The notes: generated from the letters alone by a model not told the origin. Positions 6,571-16,835 are shown, numbered from the stretch's first letter. The stretch: 39,699 bases of DNA from Chloroflexota bacterium (GCA_009840165.1 VXOG01000011.1:1-39699); one strand, 5' to 3'. A program made the numbers and translations.

Positions 6571-7272
6571 GTGACTACCAAGCCCATCAAGCCTGCGTCC
6601 GTATATGCTCCCGAAGCGCCCGGCGGGCAGTTCCCGGAGTTTCCGCCCAGGGACGATATGCAGAACGCCCTTCACCTCGATGACCAAGGCCACCAGGCAG
6701 CGCTGCGCCGGCATTTGGGCAACCCCGATACCACCGTGGTCATTGGCGAGGTTCCCATCGGCTGGAACATCCACACCCGACGCGAGGTGATACGGGTTCC
6801 CGACCTGCTGATCGCCTTTAACGTTGACCGGGCGTTGGTAGTTGCGGAGATGGGCTACTCCATCGACGAACACGGCAAGGCTCCCGATTTCGCGCTGGAG
6901 CTGGCGTCGCCCAACACGGCCCGCAATGACGAAAGGGGTAAGCGGATTGACTACGCCAACTTCGGCGTGCGGGAATATTGGCGATTCGACGGATCGGGTG
7001 GCCAATGGTATCAGCAGCCGTTGGCCGGGGACGTGCTGGTTGGCACGGAGTACCGGCCCGTTGAGATTCACCGGGTGGACGACCAGAGGTATTGGGGACA
7101 CAGCGAGGTTCTGAACCTGGACGTGTGCTGGGAATATGGGGAAGTGCGCTTTTACTACCCGGCGTCTGGTGAGTACCTGCTTACCTATGATGAGACCGAC
7201 GATGCCCGCCGCGACGCAGAAGAACGCATCCGGCAGTTGGAAGCGGAAAACCGGCGCTTGCGGAACCCGTAG
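6571..7272 (+). CDS. Uma2 family (DUF820) endonuclease-like protein
   Basis: A 233-aa member of the Uma2/DUF820 family, which has a PD-(D/E)XK nuclease fold but no settled cellular role. The expected core is visible: VIRVPDLLIAF (Asp of the PD motif), PDFALELASPNT (Glu), the Lys in ERGKRIDYANFG, then GVREYWRFD, the family signature. A charged C-terminal helix (DARRDAEERIRQLEAENRRL) looks like a coiled coil. GTG 6571 is chosen as the start; GTG 6559 is also possible. It follows SbcD, and a second Uma2 gene precedes uvrB at 11515-12285. Confidence 0.88.
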   Translation: MTTKPIKPASVYAPEAPGGQFPEFPPRDDMQNALHLDDQGHQAALRRHLGNPDTTVVIGEVPIGWNIHTRREVIRVPDLLIAFNVDRALVVAEMGYSIDEHGKAPDFALELASPNTARNDERGKRIDYANFGVREYWRFDGSGGQWYQQPLAGDVLVGTEYRPVEIHRVDDQRYWGHSEVLNLDVCWEYGEVRFYYPASGEYLLTYDETDDARRDAEERIRQLEAENRRLRNP

Positions 7273-7289
7273 CCGTAGCTAGCCCGCCA

Positions 7290-8288
7290 ATGAGGCATTT
7301 CCGTCCCGCCGGAACCATCACCGCCGTCCCAGGCATCGCAGCCGGCCATTGGACGGATGCCGACGCCGCTACCGGCTGCACCGTCGTGCTGTGCGGGGAT
7401 ACTGCCGTCGGAGGCGTGGCAGTGCGGGGCGGGTCTCCGGGCACCCGGGAAACCGACCTGCTGAACCCCATGCGGCGGGTGGACCGGGTTCACGCCATCC
7501 TGCTGAGCGGAGGCAGTGCGTTCGGGTTGGCGGCGGCCGGCGGCGTGCAGCGATGGCTGGAGGAACGGGGCATCGGGTTTGAAACGCCGCACGGCTGCGT
7601 ACCCATCGTTCCCGCGGCGATTCTCTACGACCTGGGCGTGGGCCGGGCCGACGTGCGACCCGACGCGGAGGCGGGATATGCGGCTTGCGCGGGGGCGAAT
7701 GATTATTCGCCCATACCTGGCGGCTCGGTGGGCGCGGGAACCGGCGCTACGGTTGCCAAGGCGCTGGGGCCGTCCGGCGCGGTGAAGGGAGGCATCGGGT
7801 CGGCCTGTTGCGTGTTGCCCAGCGGCATCTCGGTGGGCGCGGTCGTTGCGGTGAACGCCTGGGGCGGCATCCACGACCACCGCGACGGCAGCCTGATCGC
7901 CGGCCCGCTGCGCGATGATGGGACAATGGCCGACCCTATCGCGGTTATCCTCAACGGCGAATACCCGCCCAGCGAAACGTCGATGACCAACACTACCATC
8001 GGCGTCGTCGCCACCGACGCCGGTCTGGACAAGGCGCAGGCCAACTTCGTCGCGTCATCGGCCCACGACGGGCTCGCGCTGACCATCCGCCCGTGCCACA
8101 CCACGAGCGACGGGGACACCCTGTTCTGCGTAGCGACCGGACATAACCCGGAGCCGGCGAACCTGACTGCCATCACCGCGGCGGCGACGCATGTCGTGGC
8201 GCTGGCGGTGATCGACGCGGTGCGGTCGGCAACGGGATTGGCCGGCATTCCGGCGGTTGGAGAGTTGAATCATGGCAACGCCCGATAA
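7290..8288 (+). CDS. P1 family peptidase (S58, DmpA/NylC type)
   Basis: A 332-aa self-processing N-terminal-nucleophile hydrolase. The family includes the aminopeptidase DmpA, beta-peptidyl aminopeptidases and nylon-oligomer hydrolase NylC. Family landmarks are TAVPGIAAGHWTD at the start, LLSGGSAFGLAAAGG (71-85) and GGSVGAGTGATVAK (144-157). The predicted autocleavage site is Asn234|Thr235 in SMTNTTIGVVATDA, with Thr235 as the new nucleophile, as in NylC. It would cleave small peptides or amides with blocked or unusual residues. Its end overlaps the next gene by 17 nt, indicating translational coupling. Confidence 0.9.
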   Translation: MRHFRPAGTITAVPGIAAGHWTDADAATGCTVVLCGDTAVGGVAVRGGSPGTRETDLLNPMRRVDRVHAILLSGGSAFGLAAAGGVQRWLEERGIGFETPHGCVPIVPAAILYDLGVGRADVRPDAEAGYAACAGANDYSPIPGGSVGAGTGATVAKALGPSGAVKGGIGSACCVLPSGISVGAVVAVNAWGGIHDHRDGSLIAGPLRDDGTMADPIAVILNGEYPPSETSMTNTTIGVVATDAGLDKAQANFVASSAHDGLALTIRPCHTTSDGDTLFCVATGHNPEPANLTAITAAATHVVALAVIDAVRSATGLAGIPAVGELNHGNAR

Positions 8289-9150
8289 CGTCCGCATTGG
8301 CTTCGTGGGCGCCGGTACGCTGGGGCGCGGGCTGGCGCTGGCACTGGACGGCGTGGGCTGCAACGTGGTTGCGGTATCCAGCCGCACGCGGGCCAGCGCG
8401 GAATGGGTGGCGGAACGGATTGATGGGTGCCTTGCCCTGGATACCGCGCAGGACGTGGCGGACGCTTGCGACCTGGTGTTCATCACCACGCCTGACGGGG
8501 CCATCGCGGATGTGGCGGCGTCAGTGAATTGGCGCGCCGGCCAGGGCGTTGCCCATTGCTGCGGCGCGGCGTCCATCGAGCTGCTGGACGCCGCGTCCGG
8601 AGCCGGCGCAGCCGTTGGTGCAATGCACCCGTTCCAGACTTTCGCGGCGCTGAGCGATCCCGCCGAGGCGGCCCGTCGGTTGTCCGGCGTGACCTTCGCG
8701 GTGTCCGCCACGGGCTGGCTGGAGGACTATCTGCCGTCCCTGGCCGAACGGCTGGACGGGCGGGCTATCACCATCCCCGACGAACTGCGTCCGCTGTACC
8801 ACGCCAGCGCGGTGCTGGCCTGCGGGTACGTGGGCGCCCTGCTGGACGTCGCCATCGGCCTGTGGACACGGATGGGATTCACTGAAGAGGACGGAGTGCG
8901 GGCCATCACACCATTAACCCGCGCCACCATCGAGGCCATCGCCGCCGCCGGCCCGGTCAACGCCGTAACCGGCCCGGCGGTGCGCGGCGACGCCGATACC
9001 ATCGCGGCGCACCTGGCGCTGCTGTCTGAGCACGCGCCGGAGTTGGTTGCGCTATACCGGGAGCTGACGCTGGCGTCCATACCGCTGGCGCGGGCGAAAG
9101 GGGTTGGGGAGGCGGAGTTGGCGGCGCTAATGTCCCTTGTACAACGGTGA
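8272..9150 (+). CDS. Rossmann-like / DUF2520 domain NAD(P)-binding protein
   Basis: A 292-aa protein with an N-terminal dinucleotide-binding motif IGFVGAGTLGRGLALAL (8-24) and a helical C-terminal part. The layout matches the Rossmann-like plus DUF2520 family, related to pyrroline-5-carboxylate and ketopantoate-type reductases. GAMHPFQTFA (116-125) and LYHASAVLACGYVGAL (about 165-180) are the usual conserved blocks. The substrate is not known for this family; short hydroxy or imino acids are plausible. The ATG lies inside the end of the P1 peptidase gene, so the two probably act in one process. Confidence 0.88.
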   Translation: MATPDNVRIGFVGAGTLGRGLALALDGVGCNVVAVSSRTRASAEWVAERIDGCLALDTAQDVADACDLVFITTPDGAIADVAASVNWRAGQGVAHCCGAASIELLDAASGAGAAVGAMHPFQTFAALSDPAEAARRLSGVTFAVSATGWLEDYLPSLAERLDGRAITIPDELRPLYHASAVLACGYVGALLDVAIGLWTRMGFTEEDGVRAITPLTRATIEAIAAAGPVNAVTGPAVRGDADTIAAHLALLSEHAPELVALYRELTLASIPLARAKGVGEAELAALMSLVQR

Positions 9151-9157
9151 GGCTGGT

Positions 9158-9421
9158 TCAGCGCTGGCCGGCGAGGGTTGCGATTGCCACCATGGCGCGC
9201 TCCTGCGGCGGTGCGGGGTTGAATTCGATGATGGTCTGTTCCGAAGAGTCAATCCAGGAAATAACCCGTTTCTGGGCAATGGTGACGCTGGCGCCGAGGT
9301 TGTAGTGCCCTTGCTCACGTTCTTTTTTGATGAAGCCGATTACGTAAGCGAAATTTAGGACCGGCGGGCTGAAAAATGAGCAGCGGGTTCTCGGCGCGGA
9401 AATGGCGGAGCGACCGGTAGG
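9158..9421 (-). pseudogene. Coding-like fragment without a usual start codon
   Basis: On the minus strand an open frame reads, in its last 64 codons, like a real protein: AYVIGFIKKEREQGHYNLG, then VTIAQKRVISWIDSSEQ, then QERAMVAIATLAGQR and TGA (stop at 9158-9160). Composition is balanced and differs from the random-looking frames on the other strand. The frame is closed upstream by TAA at 9422-9424 and holds no ATG, GTG or TTG ahead of the coherent part. It may be the 3' remnant of a decayed gene, a frameshifted gene or a small gene using a rare start. It is not assigned to a family. The rest of 9151-9501 shows nothing else. Confidence 0.4.
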
Positions 9422-9501
9422 TTACAATCCAGCGGGATTCGTTGGCCGGCGTCCCGGGGCCTAAGATAAGGTCTGCGTATTATGCCGCAAACGGCGAGCC
9501 C

Positions 9502-11502
<2,001 letters not shown>

Positions 11503-11514
11503 GATTCCTCCGGT

Positions 11515-12285
11515 CTATGCTTCGCCCCGCAGTCGTCGCAACTCGGCTTCCATTTCCGCCATGCGCGCTTCCGCCGCCATGCGCGCCGCCCGCTCGACTG
11601 CCAAACGTTCTTCCGCCGCTTGGTGAGCCTTTTCCGCTGCCCGTTGAGCCTCCCGAAGTTCAAGGTAATCCGGAACCCACACATCCCTCGGCGGATCGTA
11701 AAACCGAAGCCTGCCGTCATCCCAACACAAATCGAGCCCCAACGCCGGGCTGTGGCCCCGCACCATCCCGTCCGGTCCGCGCGCCACTTCCAACCGCAGG
11801 TACACTCCGTTTTCCAGTCGTTCACCCACCAGGGGCTCGCCGTAGTGCCGGTTGTCCGGCGTGGGGTCATATCGCCAGTATTCCCCGATGCCCAGCGATG
11901 TGTACAACTCTCTCTTCCCCACCATGTCGCGGCGTGCCGTGCTCTCCGACCCGATCTCCAACACGAAGTCGGGGACTCGCTCCAAGTGCCACGTGAAGTA
12001 TGAGTTGTGCGGAAGTACCGCGTCTCGACCCACGCCGAACGTCACATAGCAGTCCGGCGACACCACCGCGCGCGGATTTCCCAGCTCGTAATACAGGAAC
12101 GTATTCCCGCTTACGATTACGTCGTGATACTGTTCCAAATAGGCCCGCAGCACGGGCGTAACCTGCCAGAAGTGAGGTTCCTGTTCAAATCCGTCCGGCA
12201 AGGGAAGTCCGTCCTCATCCGGGTAATAGATGCCGTCGAACACATTGGGCGCTGTGGACAGCGGGCGCCTTTTTGCAGTAGTCAT
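11515..12285 (-). CDS. Uma2 family (DUF820) endonuclease-like protein
   Basis: A 256-aa Uma2/DUF820 protein. Core residues are present: SPDCYVTFGVG (PD motif), VPDFVLEIGSEST (Glu), VGKRELYTSLGI (Lys) and GIGEYWRYDPTPD. The C-terminal 60 residues are an Ala/Glu/Arg-rich coiled coil (AAEERLAVERAARMAAEARM). ATG 12285 is chosen because family similarity begins after it; an upstream frame reaching 12348 has no support. It lies between ruvA and uvrB in a DNA-repair cluster, at the place where ruvB might be expected, and only 12 nt before uvrB. Confidence 0.88.
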   Translation of the reverse strand: MTTAKRRPLSTAPNVFDGIYYPDEDGLPLPDGFEQEPHFWQVTPVLRAYLEQYHDVIVSGNTFLYYELGNPRAVVSPDCYVTFGVGRDAVLPHNSYFTWHLERVPDFVLEIGSESTARRDMVGKRELYTSLGIGEYWRYDPTPDNRHYGEPLVGERLENGVYLRLEVARGPDGMVRGHSPALGLDLCWDDGRLRFYDPPRDVWVPDYLELREAQRAAEKAHQAAEERLAVERAARMAAEARMAEMEAELRRLRGEA

Positions 12286-12363
12286 GGCAACACCACCTGG
12301 TCGCTTTTGCCGGGATAGGTTCGAACCCGATGCACCGGCGACGCACATTATAAGACATCCGCC

Positions 12364-12951
12364 TCATCCACCGCCCATACCCACCAGCGCCTGCCGGATC
12401 TTGTCCTCCACTGAAGCGTCCGATGGCAACTCCAACGCCGCCACCGCCTGCCGTGCGTCTGCCAGCGGCATCCCCAAAGCCGTCAGGGCCTCCACGGCCT
12501 CCGCATCCGTTCCGCCGGAGATTACGCCGCTCGGCGTCGCCCCGTCCGCATCCGGCAGCTTGCCCCGCAGTTCCAGCACCACCCGTTGCGCGATCCGACG
12601 GCCCACCCCCTGCGCCCGCGCCAAAGCCACCACGTCCTCTGACGCCACCGCCTGCCGGAATCCGTCCTCGCCCAGCTCCGATAGAATCGCCATCGCCGAG
12701 CGCGGCCCCACGCCGTTCACCCCGTTCAACGCGCCAAAAAGCTCCACCGAACCGGCGTCGGGGAACCCATACAACACCGGCTGCTCGTTCTGGATCCGCA
12801 AAACCGTATGCAACCGTACCGGATCCCCCACGCTGCCCAGCCCCGCCACCGACGACGCCGGCACGAACACCTGTAGCACGATCCCGCCGACCTGCACGTT
12901 CACCCAGTCCGTGCCCACCGCTTCCAGCGCGCCATGCACCCCTACCAGCAT
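12364..12951 (-). CDS. ruvA: Holliday junction branch migration protein RuvA
   Basis: A 195-aa RuvA, which binds four-way junctions and loads the RuvB motor. Domain I (OB fold) is residues 1-62 with VGGIVLQVFVP and PVLYGFPD. Domain II carries helix-hairpin-helix motifs (LNGVNGVGPRSAMAIL and ARAQGVGRRIAQRVVLELRGKL). A flexible linker (PDADGATPSGVISGG) leads to the C-terminal RuvB-binding domain (155-195). ruvB itself does not follow. ruvA is separated from ruvC by 78 nt containing a palindromic repeat. Confidence 0.96.
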   Translation of the reverse strand: MLVGVHGALEAVGTDWVNVQVGGIVLQVFVPASSVAGLGSVGDPVRLHTVLRIQNEQPVLYGFPDAGSVELFGALNGVNGVGPRSAMAILSELGEDGFRQAVASEDVVALARAQGVGRRIAQRVVLELRGKLPDADGATPSGVISGGTDAEAVEALTALGMPLADARQAVAALELPSDASVEDKIRQALVGMGGG

Positions 12952-12974
12952 TGACTATGCCCTGTTTACAATGC

Positions 12975-13001
12975 CGTCATTCCCGCGAAAGCGGGAATCC
13001 A
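12975..13001 (+). repeat. Dispersed palindromic repeat, copy 1
   Basis: CGTCATTCCCGCGAAAGCGGGAATCCA, an 8-bp stem (ATTCCCGC/GCGGGAAT) closed by GAAA. The identical 27-mer recurs at 18600-18626 and a variant at 24547-24574. This copy lies between ruvC and ruvA inside an operon. Confidence 0.9.
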
Positions 13002-13029
13002 TTGTTCTACGGGTAACTGCCAGCACTCC

Positions 13030-13551
13030 CTAAAACACCTCGCCCGGTTTTATCTCGCGCGCCGCCAGATCGTCGTCGGTCATTTCCTGGATGTGGCACA
13101 GCCCCACCGCCAATGCGTCCGCCGCGTCAGATTCCGGCATCTCCCGTAGCCCCAGCGTCGATACCGTCATCTGCTGCACCTGCTCTTTGGTGGCGCCGCC
13201 GTAGTCGGTTACCGCCCGTTTCACCCGCGCCGGCGCGTATCGATGCACCGGAACCCCTTGGCTGGCCGCTCCGATCAGCACCACCGCCTGCGCCTGCCCA
13301 ATCGCCAGCGCCGACTTGGCGAAGGCCCGCTCACCCCGGCCCACGAAGGGGTCCTCCACCGCAATCGCGTCCGGATGGAACACGTGGATCATGTTCAGGA
13401 TGTGGGTGTGCAGTTGATACAGCCGCTTTTCAATGGGCATCGACGCCGGCAGCGCGACTACCCCGTAGTCATCCGCCCGCGGCATGGGCTCGGCGTCCAC
13501 CACGCCATATCCCATCCGCAGGGTGCCCGGATCAATCGCTAGCACACGCAT
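13030..13551 (-). CDS. ruvC: Holliday junction endodeoxyribonuclease RuvC
   Basis: A 173-aa RNase H-fold resolvase that cuts four-way junctions. The four acidic catalytic residues are in place: AIDPGT (Asp7), IAVEDPFVGRG (Glu66) and ESDAADALAVG (Asp142, Asp145). The start codon overlaps the stop of yebC by one base (TGATG), showing translational coupling. Length is normal for the family. Confidence 0.97.
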   Translation of the reverse strand: MRVLAIDPGTLRMGYGVVDAEPMPRADDYGVVALPASMPIEKRLYQLHTHILNMIHVFHPDAIAVEDPFVGRGERAFAKSALAIGQAQAVVLIGAASQGVPVHRYAPARVKRAVTDYGGATKEQVQQMTVSTLGLREMPESDAADALAVGLCHIQEMTDDDLAAREIKPGEVF

Positions 13552-14315
13552 CAGGCGGAACCGTACTGTTCCAGCACTTCCGCCGGAAAGTCCGCATTGG
13601 TGTACGCCTTCTGCACGTCGTCCAGATCCTCCAGCAGGTCCAGCAGGCGCAGCGTCTGTTCTGCCGCCTTGTTCTCCAGCGGAATCACTGTCTTGGGAAC
13701 CAGGGAAATATCCGCCGACGCCGGCTCCGCGCCTTCGCTTTCCAGCGCCGTCTTCACCGTCAGCAGATTTTCCGGCGCGGTGTAGATTTCCAGGATACCG
13801 TCCTCGAATTTGACGTCCTCCGCTTCGGCGTCAATCGCCACCAGGCTCAACTCCTCGGCAGTTCCTTCATCCTCGATTTCCATGGTGATGACGCCGCGGC
13901 TGTCGAAGTTCCACGCCACGCATCCCGAATCGCCCAGGTTGCCGCCGCCCTTGTTGAACGCCGACCGGACCTCAGACGCCGTACGATTCCGGTTATCCGT
14001 CAGCGCCTGCACTAGGATGGCCCCGCCGCTGGGCCCGTAGCCTTCGTAGGTCACCTCCGACAGGTCCACCATCCCCTCGCCGCCTTCGCCGGTCCCCCGG
14101 CGCACGGCCCGCAAGATACTGTCCTGCGGCATATTATTGGATCTGGCCTGATCAATTGCGATCCTAAGCCGGAAGTTCATGTCGGGGTCGCCGCTGCCGC
14201 CCTCCTTGGCCGCCAGCGAGATGTTGCGCGCCAGCTTGGTGAACAGCGCGCCCCGCTTGGCGTCCGCCGCGCCTTTCGCCCGCTTGATTGTTGACCACTT
14301 GGAATGTCCGGACAT
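13551..14315 (-). CDS. yebC: YebC/PmpR family regulator / ribosome-associated factor
   Basis: A 254-aa YebC-family protein with the canonical N-terminus MSGHSKWSTIKRAKGAADAK and the conserved GGEGMVDLSEVTYEGYGPSG, ALTDNRNRTASEVR and GGNLGDSGCVAW blocks. Members are described as transcription regulators and, more recently, as factors easing translation of difficult peptides; the sequence cannot tell which applies here. It heads the cluster with ruvC and ruvA, a common arrangement. A strong ribosome site GAGGAGGTG precedes the ATG. Confidence 0.97.
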   Translation of the reverse strand: MSGHSKWSTIKRAKGAADAKRGALFTKLARNISLAAKEGGSGDPDMNFRLRIAIDQARSNNMPQDSILRAVRRGTGEGGEGMVDLSEVTYEGYGPSGGAILVQALTDNRNRTASEVRSAFNKGGGNLGDSGCVAWNFDSRGVITMEIEDEGTAEELSLVAIDAEAEDVKFEDGILEIYTAPENLLTVKTALESEGAEPASADISLVPKTVIPLENKAAEQTLRLLDLLEDLDDVQKAYTNADFPAEVLEQYGSA

Positions 14316-14351
14316 CCAACACCTCCTCGCGCTTCGATATATTACCCGTCC

Positions 14352-14370
14352 GTCCGATAATCGCTCGGAC
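14352..14370 (-). promoter_or_regulatory. Short hairpin in the yebC 5' leader
   Basis: GTCCGA (14352-14357) and TCGGAC (14365-14370) form a 6-bp stem with a 7-nt loop, within the roughly 100-nt untranslated leader between the predicted promoter and the yebC start. A role is not established. Confidence 0.35.
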
Positions 14371-14425
14371 TTTCATCCCTCGCCGCACAGCGCATTTATC
14401 ACCAAATGTAATTTGTAACATCACG

Positions 14426-14455
14426 ATTCTAGCATCGCCCCGCCAACCCGGTCAA
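14426..14455 (-). promoter_or_regulatory. Promoter of the yebC-ruvC-ruvA-uma2-uvrB cluster
   Basis: On the minus strand, TTGACC (14450-14455) and TAGAAT (14426-14431) are separated by 18 bp. It predicts a transcript start near 14419. Confidence 0.6.
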
Positions 14456-14547
14456 AACACTCAACGGATGACACCGCCCCATTGACCTATGCCGCACCCA
14501 TGTTCCATCATAGTATGGTGCACACCAAACACCAATCATGTCCACCG

Positions 14548-14856
14548 TCTGCCAGAGGTGATAACCCAACCCGGTCGTACACGGCCAACCCGTCAGAACC
14601 AAAATCGCATACCCGCTCCCGCCAGGACCAGCGTCCGGTCAATACCTAACCGGCGTGGTTGCAACGGGGCCAGCGCCTGCTCACACGCTGGGCGGCCGAC
14701 GCGCTCGCCTCTCCCTTTAATCCCGGAGAGGATCGGGACATGGAGACTCCTCCCGTCCCGTGCGCCGTCCGCCAAACCTTGAGTGAGCAAAAACCCATGC
14801 GTAACCCCCCGGCCGTGGGGCTGACAACGACCACCGGAAACATCACCTCTGGCAGA
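14548..14856. mobile_element. Candidate MITE-like element with 15-bp terminal inverted repeats
   Basis: TCTGCCAGAGGTGAT at 14548-14562 is exactly inverted at 14842-14856 (ATCACCTCTGGCAGA), bounding 309 bp. The interior has smaller palindromes: CCTCTCC/GGAGAGG at 14709-14715/14725-14731 and CGGGAC/GTCCCG at 14734-14739/14755-14760. No frame in it looks like a protein and there is no transposase. A clear target-site duplication is not seen. The element accounts for much of the roughly 800-bp gene-free stretch 14316-15114; outside it and the yebC promoter I see only the dispersed repeat at 14873-14900 and the tRNA promoter. Confidence 0.55.
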
Positions 14857-14872
14857 TACCAAAAATCAGCAA

Positions 14873-14900
14873 ATCCTGTCTATCCTGTCCATCGATGTAA
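14873..14900 (-). repeat. Dispersed 28-bp repeat, copy 1
   Basis: Reads on the minus strand TTACATCGATG-ACAGGAT-GACAGGAT. A second copy with small changes lies at 36214-36242 on the plus strand. Both are intergenic. Confidence 0.75.
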
Positions 14901-15062
14901 AAGTACCCTGATCAAGGAGCCAACGCCCGTGAATCCAGCCCACCACCCGGAACGCATCCGACATTGACTAAACTTCGTCCCCGGCGATCCGCATTTGGCG
15001 GACCGGGGTGACGATGACCGGGCCTATGCTTTTGCGGCCCGGTTGGCCAGCCATACGCCATC

Positions 15063-15103
15063 GGCGAGTCGAACCGCGACTCGCCAATCCTGTATGCTAT
15101 AAT
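15063..15103 (+). promoter_or_regulatory. tRNA-Pro promoter region with hairpin
   Basis: A perfect TATAAT (15098-15103) lies 11 nt before the tRNA. No consensus -35 is evident. A 9-bp inverted repeat GGCGAGTCG (15063-15071) / CGACTCGCC (15077-15085) covers the -35 region and could be an operator or an upstream terminator stem without a T-run. Confidence 0.5.
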
Positions 15104-15114
15104 CCAAATATAGT

Positions 15115-15190
15115 CGGGGTGTAGCGCAGTGGCTAGCGCGCCACGTTCGGGACGTGGAGGTCGGTGGTTCGAATCCACTCACCCCGACCA
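15115..15190 (+). tRNA. tRNA-Pro (anticodon CGG)
   Basis: A complete 76-nt cloverleaf including encoded CCA. Acceptor CGGGGTG/CACCCCG, D-arm with GTGGCTAG, anticodon stem CCACG/CGTGG with loop TTCGGGA (anticodon CGG), T-arm GTGG-TTCGAAT-CCAC, discriminator A. A TATAAT box sits directly upstream. The next gene starts 41 nt later with no terminator visible between, so a joint transcript is possible. Confidence 0.97.
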
Positions 15191-15230
15191 TTGCTATGCC
15201 CGCACCGCCATGCCCATACGGAGGGATAGC

Positions 15231-16835
15231 ATGACCCGTCGCAGTTTCTGGGCCTGGGGCAACGAGGATCGGGAGCCAACGTCGGCGGATTACGCCGCCA
15301 TGGCCCAGCGAATCCACCAACGCTACGGCGTCAACCTGGACTCGCCCAGACCGCCCACCGACGCCGATCTGAACCTGCGTCCGCCGCGCATCCTGCCCCA
15401 TCCCCTCGTCGCCGAGTTCTGCTCCACCGACGACCACGACCGCGCCGCCCATACCTATGGCCGCAGTTTCCGTGACCGCATCCGGGCCTTCAACTGCCGG
15501 TTCCCCAACCCGCCGGACGTGATCGCCTACCCCCGCAACGAGTCCGAGTTGACCACCGTCCTGGACTGGTGCTCCAACTCCAACATCGTCGCCATCCCCT
15601 ACGGTGGCGGCAGCACCGTCGTCGCCGGCGTGGAACCTCCCGACGCCGACGCCGTAGTGACCATCGACCTCACCCGGATCGACCAGGTGCTGGAGATTGA
15701 CGACACCTCCCGCGCCGCCCGCATCCAGGCCGGCGTGCTGGGGCCGGCGTTGGAGGCGCAGTTGCGCCCCCACGGTTACACTCTGCGCCACTTCCCGCAG
15801 AGCTTCGAGTTCTCCACCCTGGGCGGCTGGATCGCCACTCGCAGCGGCGGCCACTACGCCACCAACCACACCCACATCGACGACTTCGTTGAGTCCGTCC
15901 GCATGGTCACCCCCTCGGGCGTTTGGGAGTCCCGCCGTCTCCCCGGCAGCGGCGCCGGCCCGTCCCCAGACCGCATGGTCATCGGCAGCGAGGGCATTCT
16001 CGGCGTCATCACCGAGGCTTGGATGCGTATCCAGGCTCGGCCCCGGTTCCGCGCCTCCGCCGGCGTCGTGTTCGACGGTATGGCCGCCGCGTCCGAAGGC
16101 GCCCGTCTCATCGCCCAGGCCAAGCAGTGGCCCGCCAACCTCCGTATGCTCGACCCCGGCGAAGCCCAGGACTTCGCCGGCCTGGATGGACAGCAAGCGT
16201 TGCTCATCATCGGCTTCGAGTCCGCCGAACTGCCCCAGGGCGAGAACATCCGCCAGGCCGTCGCCATCGCCCGCGACGCCGGTGGCTCCATCGACGAGGA
16301 TTCTATCGTCATCGCCGACGCCGCCGAACGTTCCGACTCCACTGCCGGACGCCAGGGCGCGGTCGGCAGTTGGCGCAACTCATTCATCAACGCCCCTTAC
16401 GAGCGCAACGCCACCATCGGCTTCGGCATCGTCGCCGAAACCCTCGAAACATCAATCACCTGGGAACGCTGGCCGGCCATGGACGAGATGGTCCGATCCG
16501 CCTTGCAGGACGCCTTGCAACGCACCTGCGGCGGTGGTCGCGTATCCTGCCGATTCACCCATGTCTATCCCGACGGCCCGGCCCCCTACTACACCTTTGA
16601 GGGTTTGGGCCAAATCGGTGGCGAACTGGAGGCTCACGCCGAAATCAAGCAAGCCGCCTCCGACGCGGTGATGGCCGCCGGTGGCACCATCACCCACCAC
16701 CACGCCGTTGGTCGCGCCCACCGCCCCTGGTACGACGAACAGCGCCCCGACCCCTTCGCGGAAGCCCTCCGCTCCGTCAAGCAAACCCTCGACCCCAACG
16801 GCATCCTGAACCCGGGCGTGCTGATTGATCCATAG
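15231..16835 (+). CDS. FAD-binding oxidase, alkyldihydroxyacetone-phosphate synthase-like
   Basis: A 534-aa flavoprotein of the VAO/PCMH family, closest in layout to alkyl-DHAP synthase (AGPS), the ether-lipid enzyme. The FAD domain shows IPYGGGSTVVAGVE (the PP loop), FSTLGGWIATRSGGHYATN and GSEGILGVITEAWMRI. The C-terminal domain has RFTHVYPDGPAPYYTFEG and the TITHHHAVGRAHRPW block, matching the HHH-type catalytic motif of AGPS. ATG 15231 is chosen because GGAGGGAT lies before it and an earlier in-frame start would lie inside the tRNA. Bacterial relatives often act on other 2-hydroxy acids or unknown substrates, so ether-lipid synthesis is not proven. Confidence 0.88.
   Translation: MTRRSFWAWGNEDREPTSADYAAMAQRIHQRYGVNLDSPRPPTDADLNLRPPRILPHPLVAEFCSTDDHDRAAHTYGRSFRDRIRAFNCRFPNPPDVIAYPRNESELTTVLDWCSNSNIVAIPYGGGSTVVAGVEPPDADAVVTIDLTRIDQVLEIDDTSRAARIQAGVLGPALEAQLRPHGYTLRHFPQSFEFSTLGGWIATRSGGHYATNHTHIDDFVESVRMVTPSGVWESRRLPGSGAGPSPDRMVIGSEGILGVITEAWMRIQARPRFRASAGVVFDGMAAASEGARLIAQAKQWPANLRMLDPGEAQDFAGLDGQQALLIIGFESAELPQGENIRQAVAIARDAGGSIDEDSIVIADAAERSDSTAGRQGAVGSWRNSFINAPYERNATIGFGIVAETLETSITWERWPAMDEMVRSALQDALQRTCGGGRVSCRFTHVYPDGPAPYYTFEGLGQIGGELEAHAEIKQAASDAVMAAGGTITHHHAVGRAHRPWYDEQRPDPFAEALRSVKQTLDPNGILNPGVLIDP

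Noticed and set aside
14593..14862. 89-aa and 66-aa minus-strand frames inside the inverted-repeat element
   Set aside because: Low-information Gly/Arg-rich translations; the palindromes explain the sequence better.
15024..16196. 390-aa minus-strand Gly/Val/Ala-rich frame
   Set aside because: Antisense of the AGPS-like oxidase and runs through the tRNA-Pro gene.
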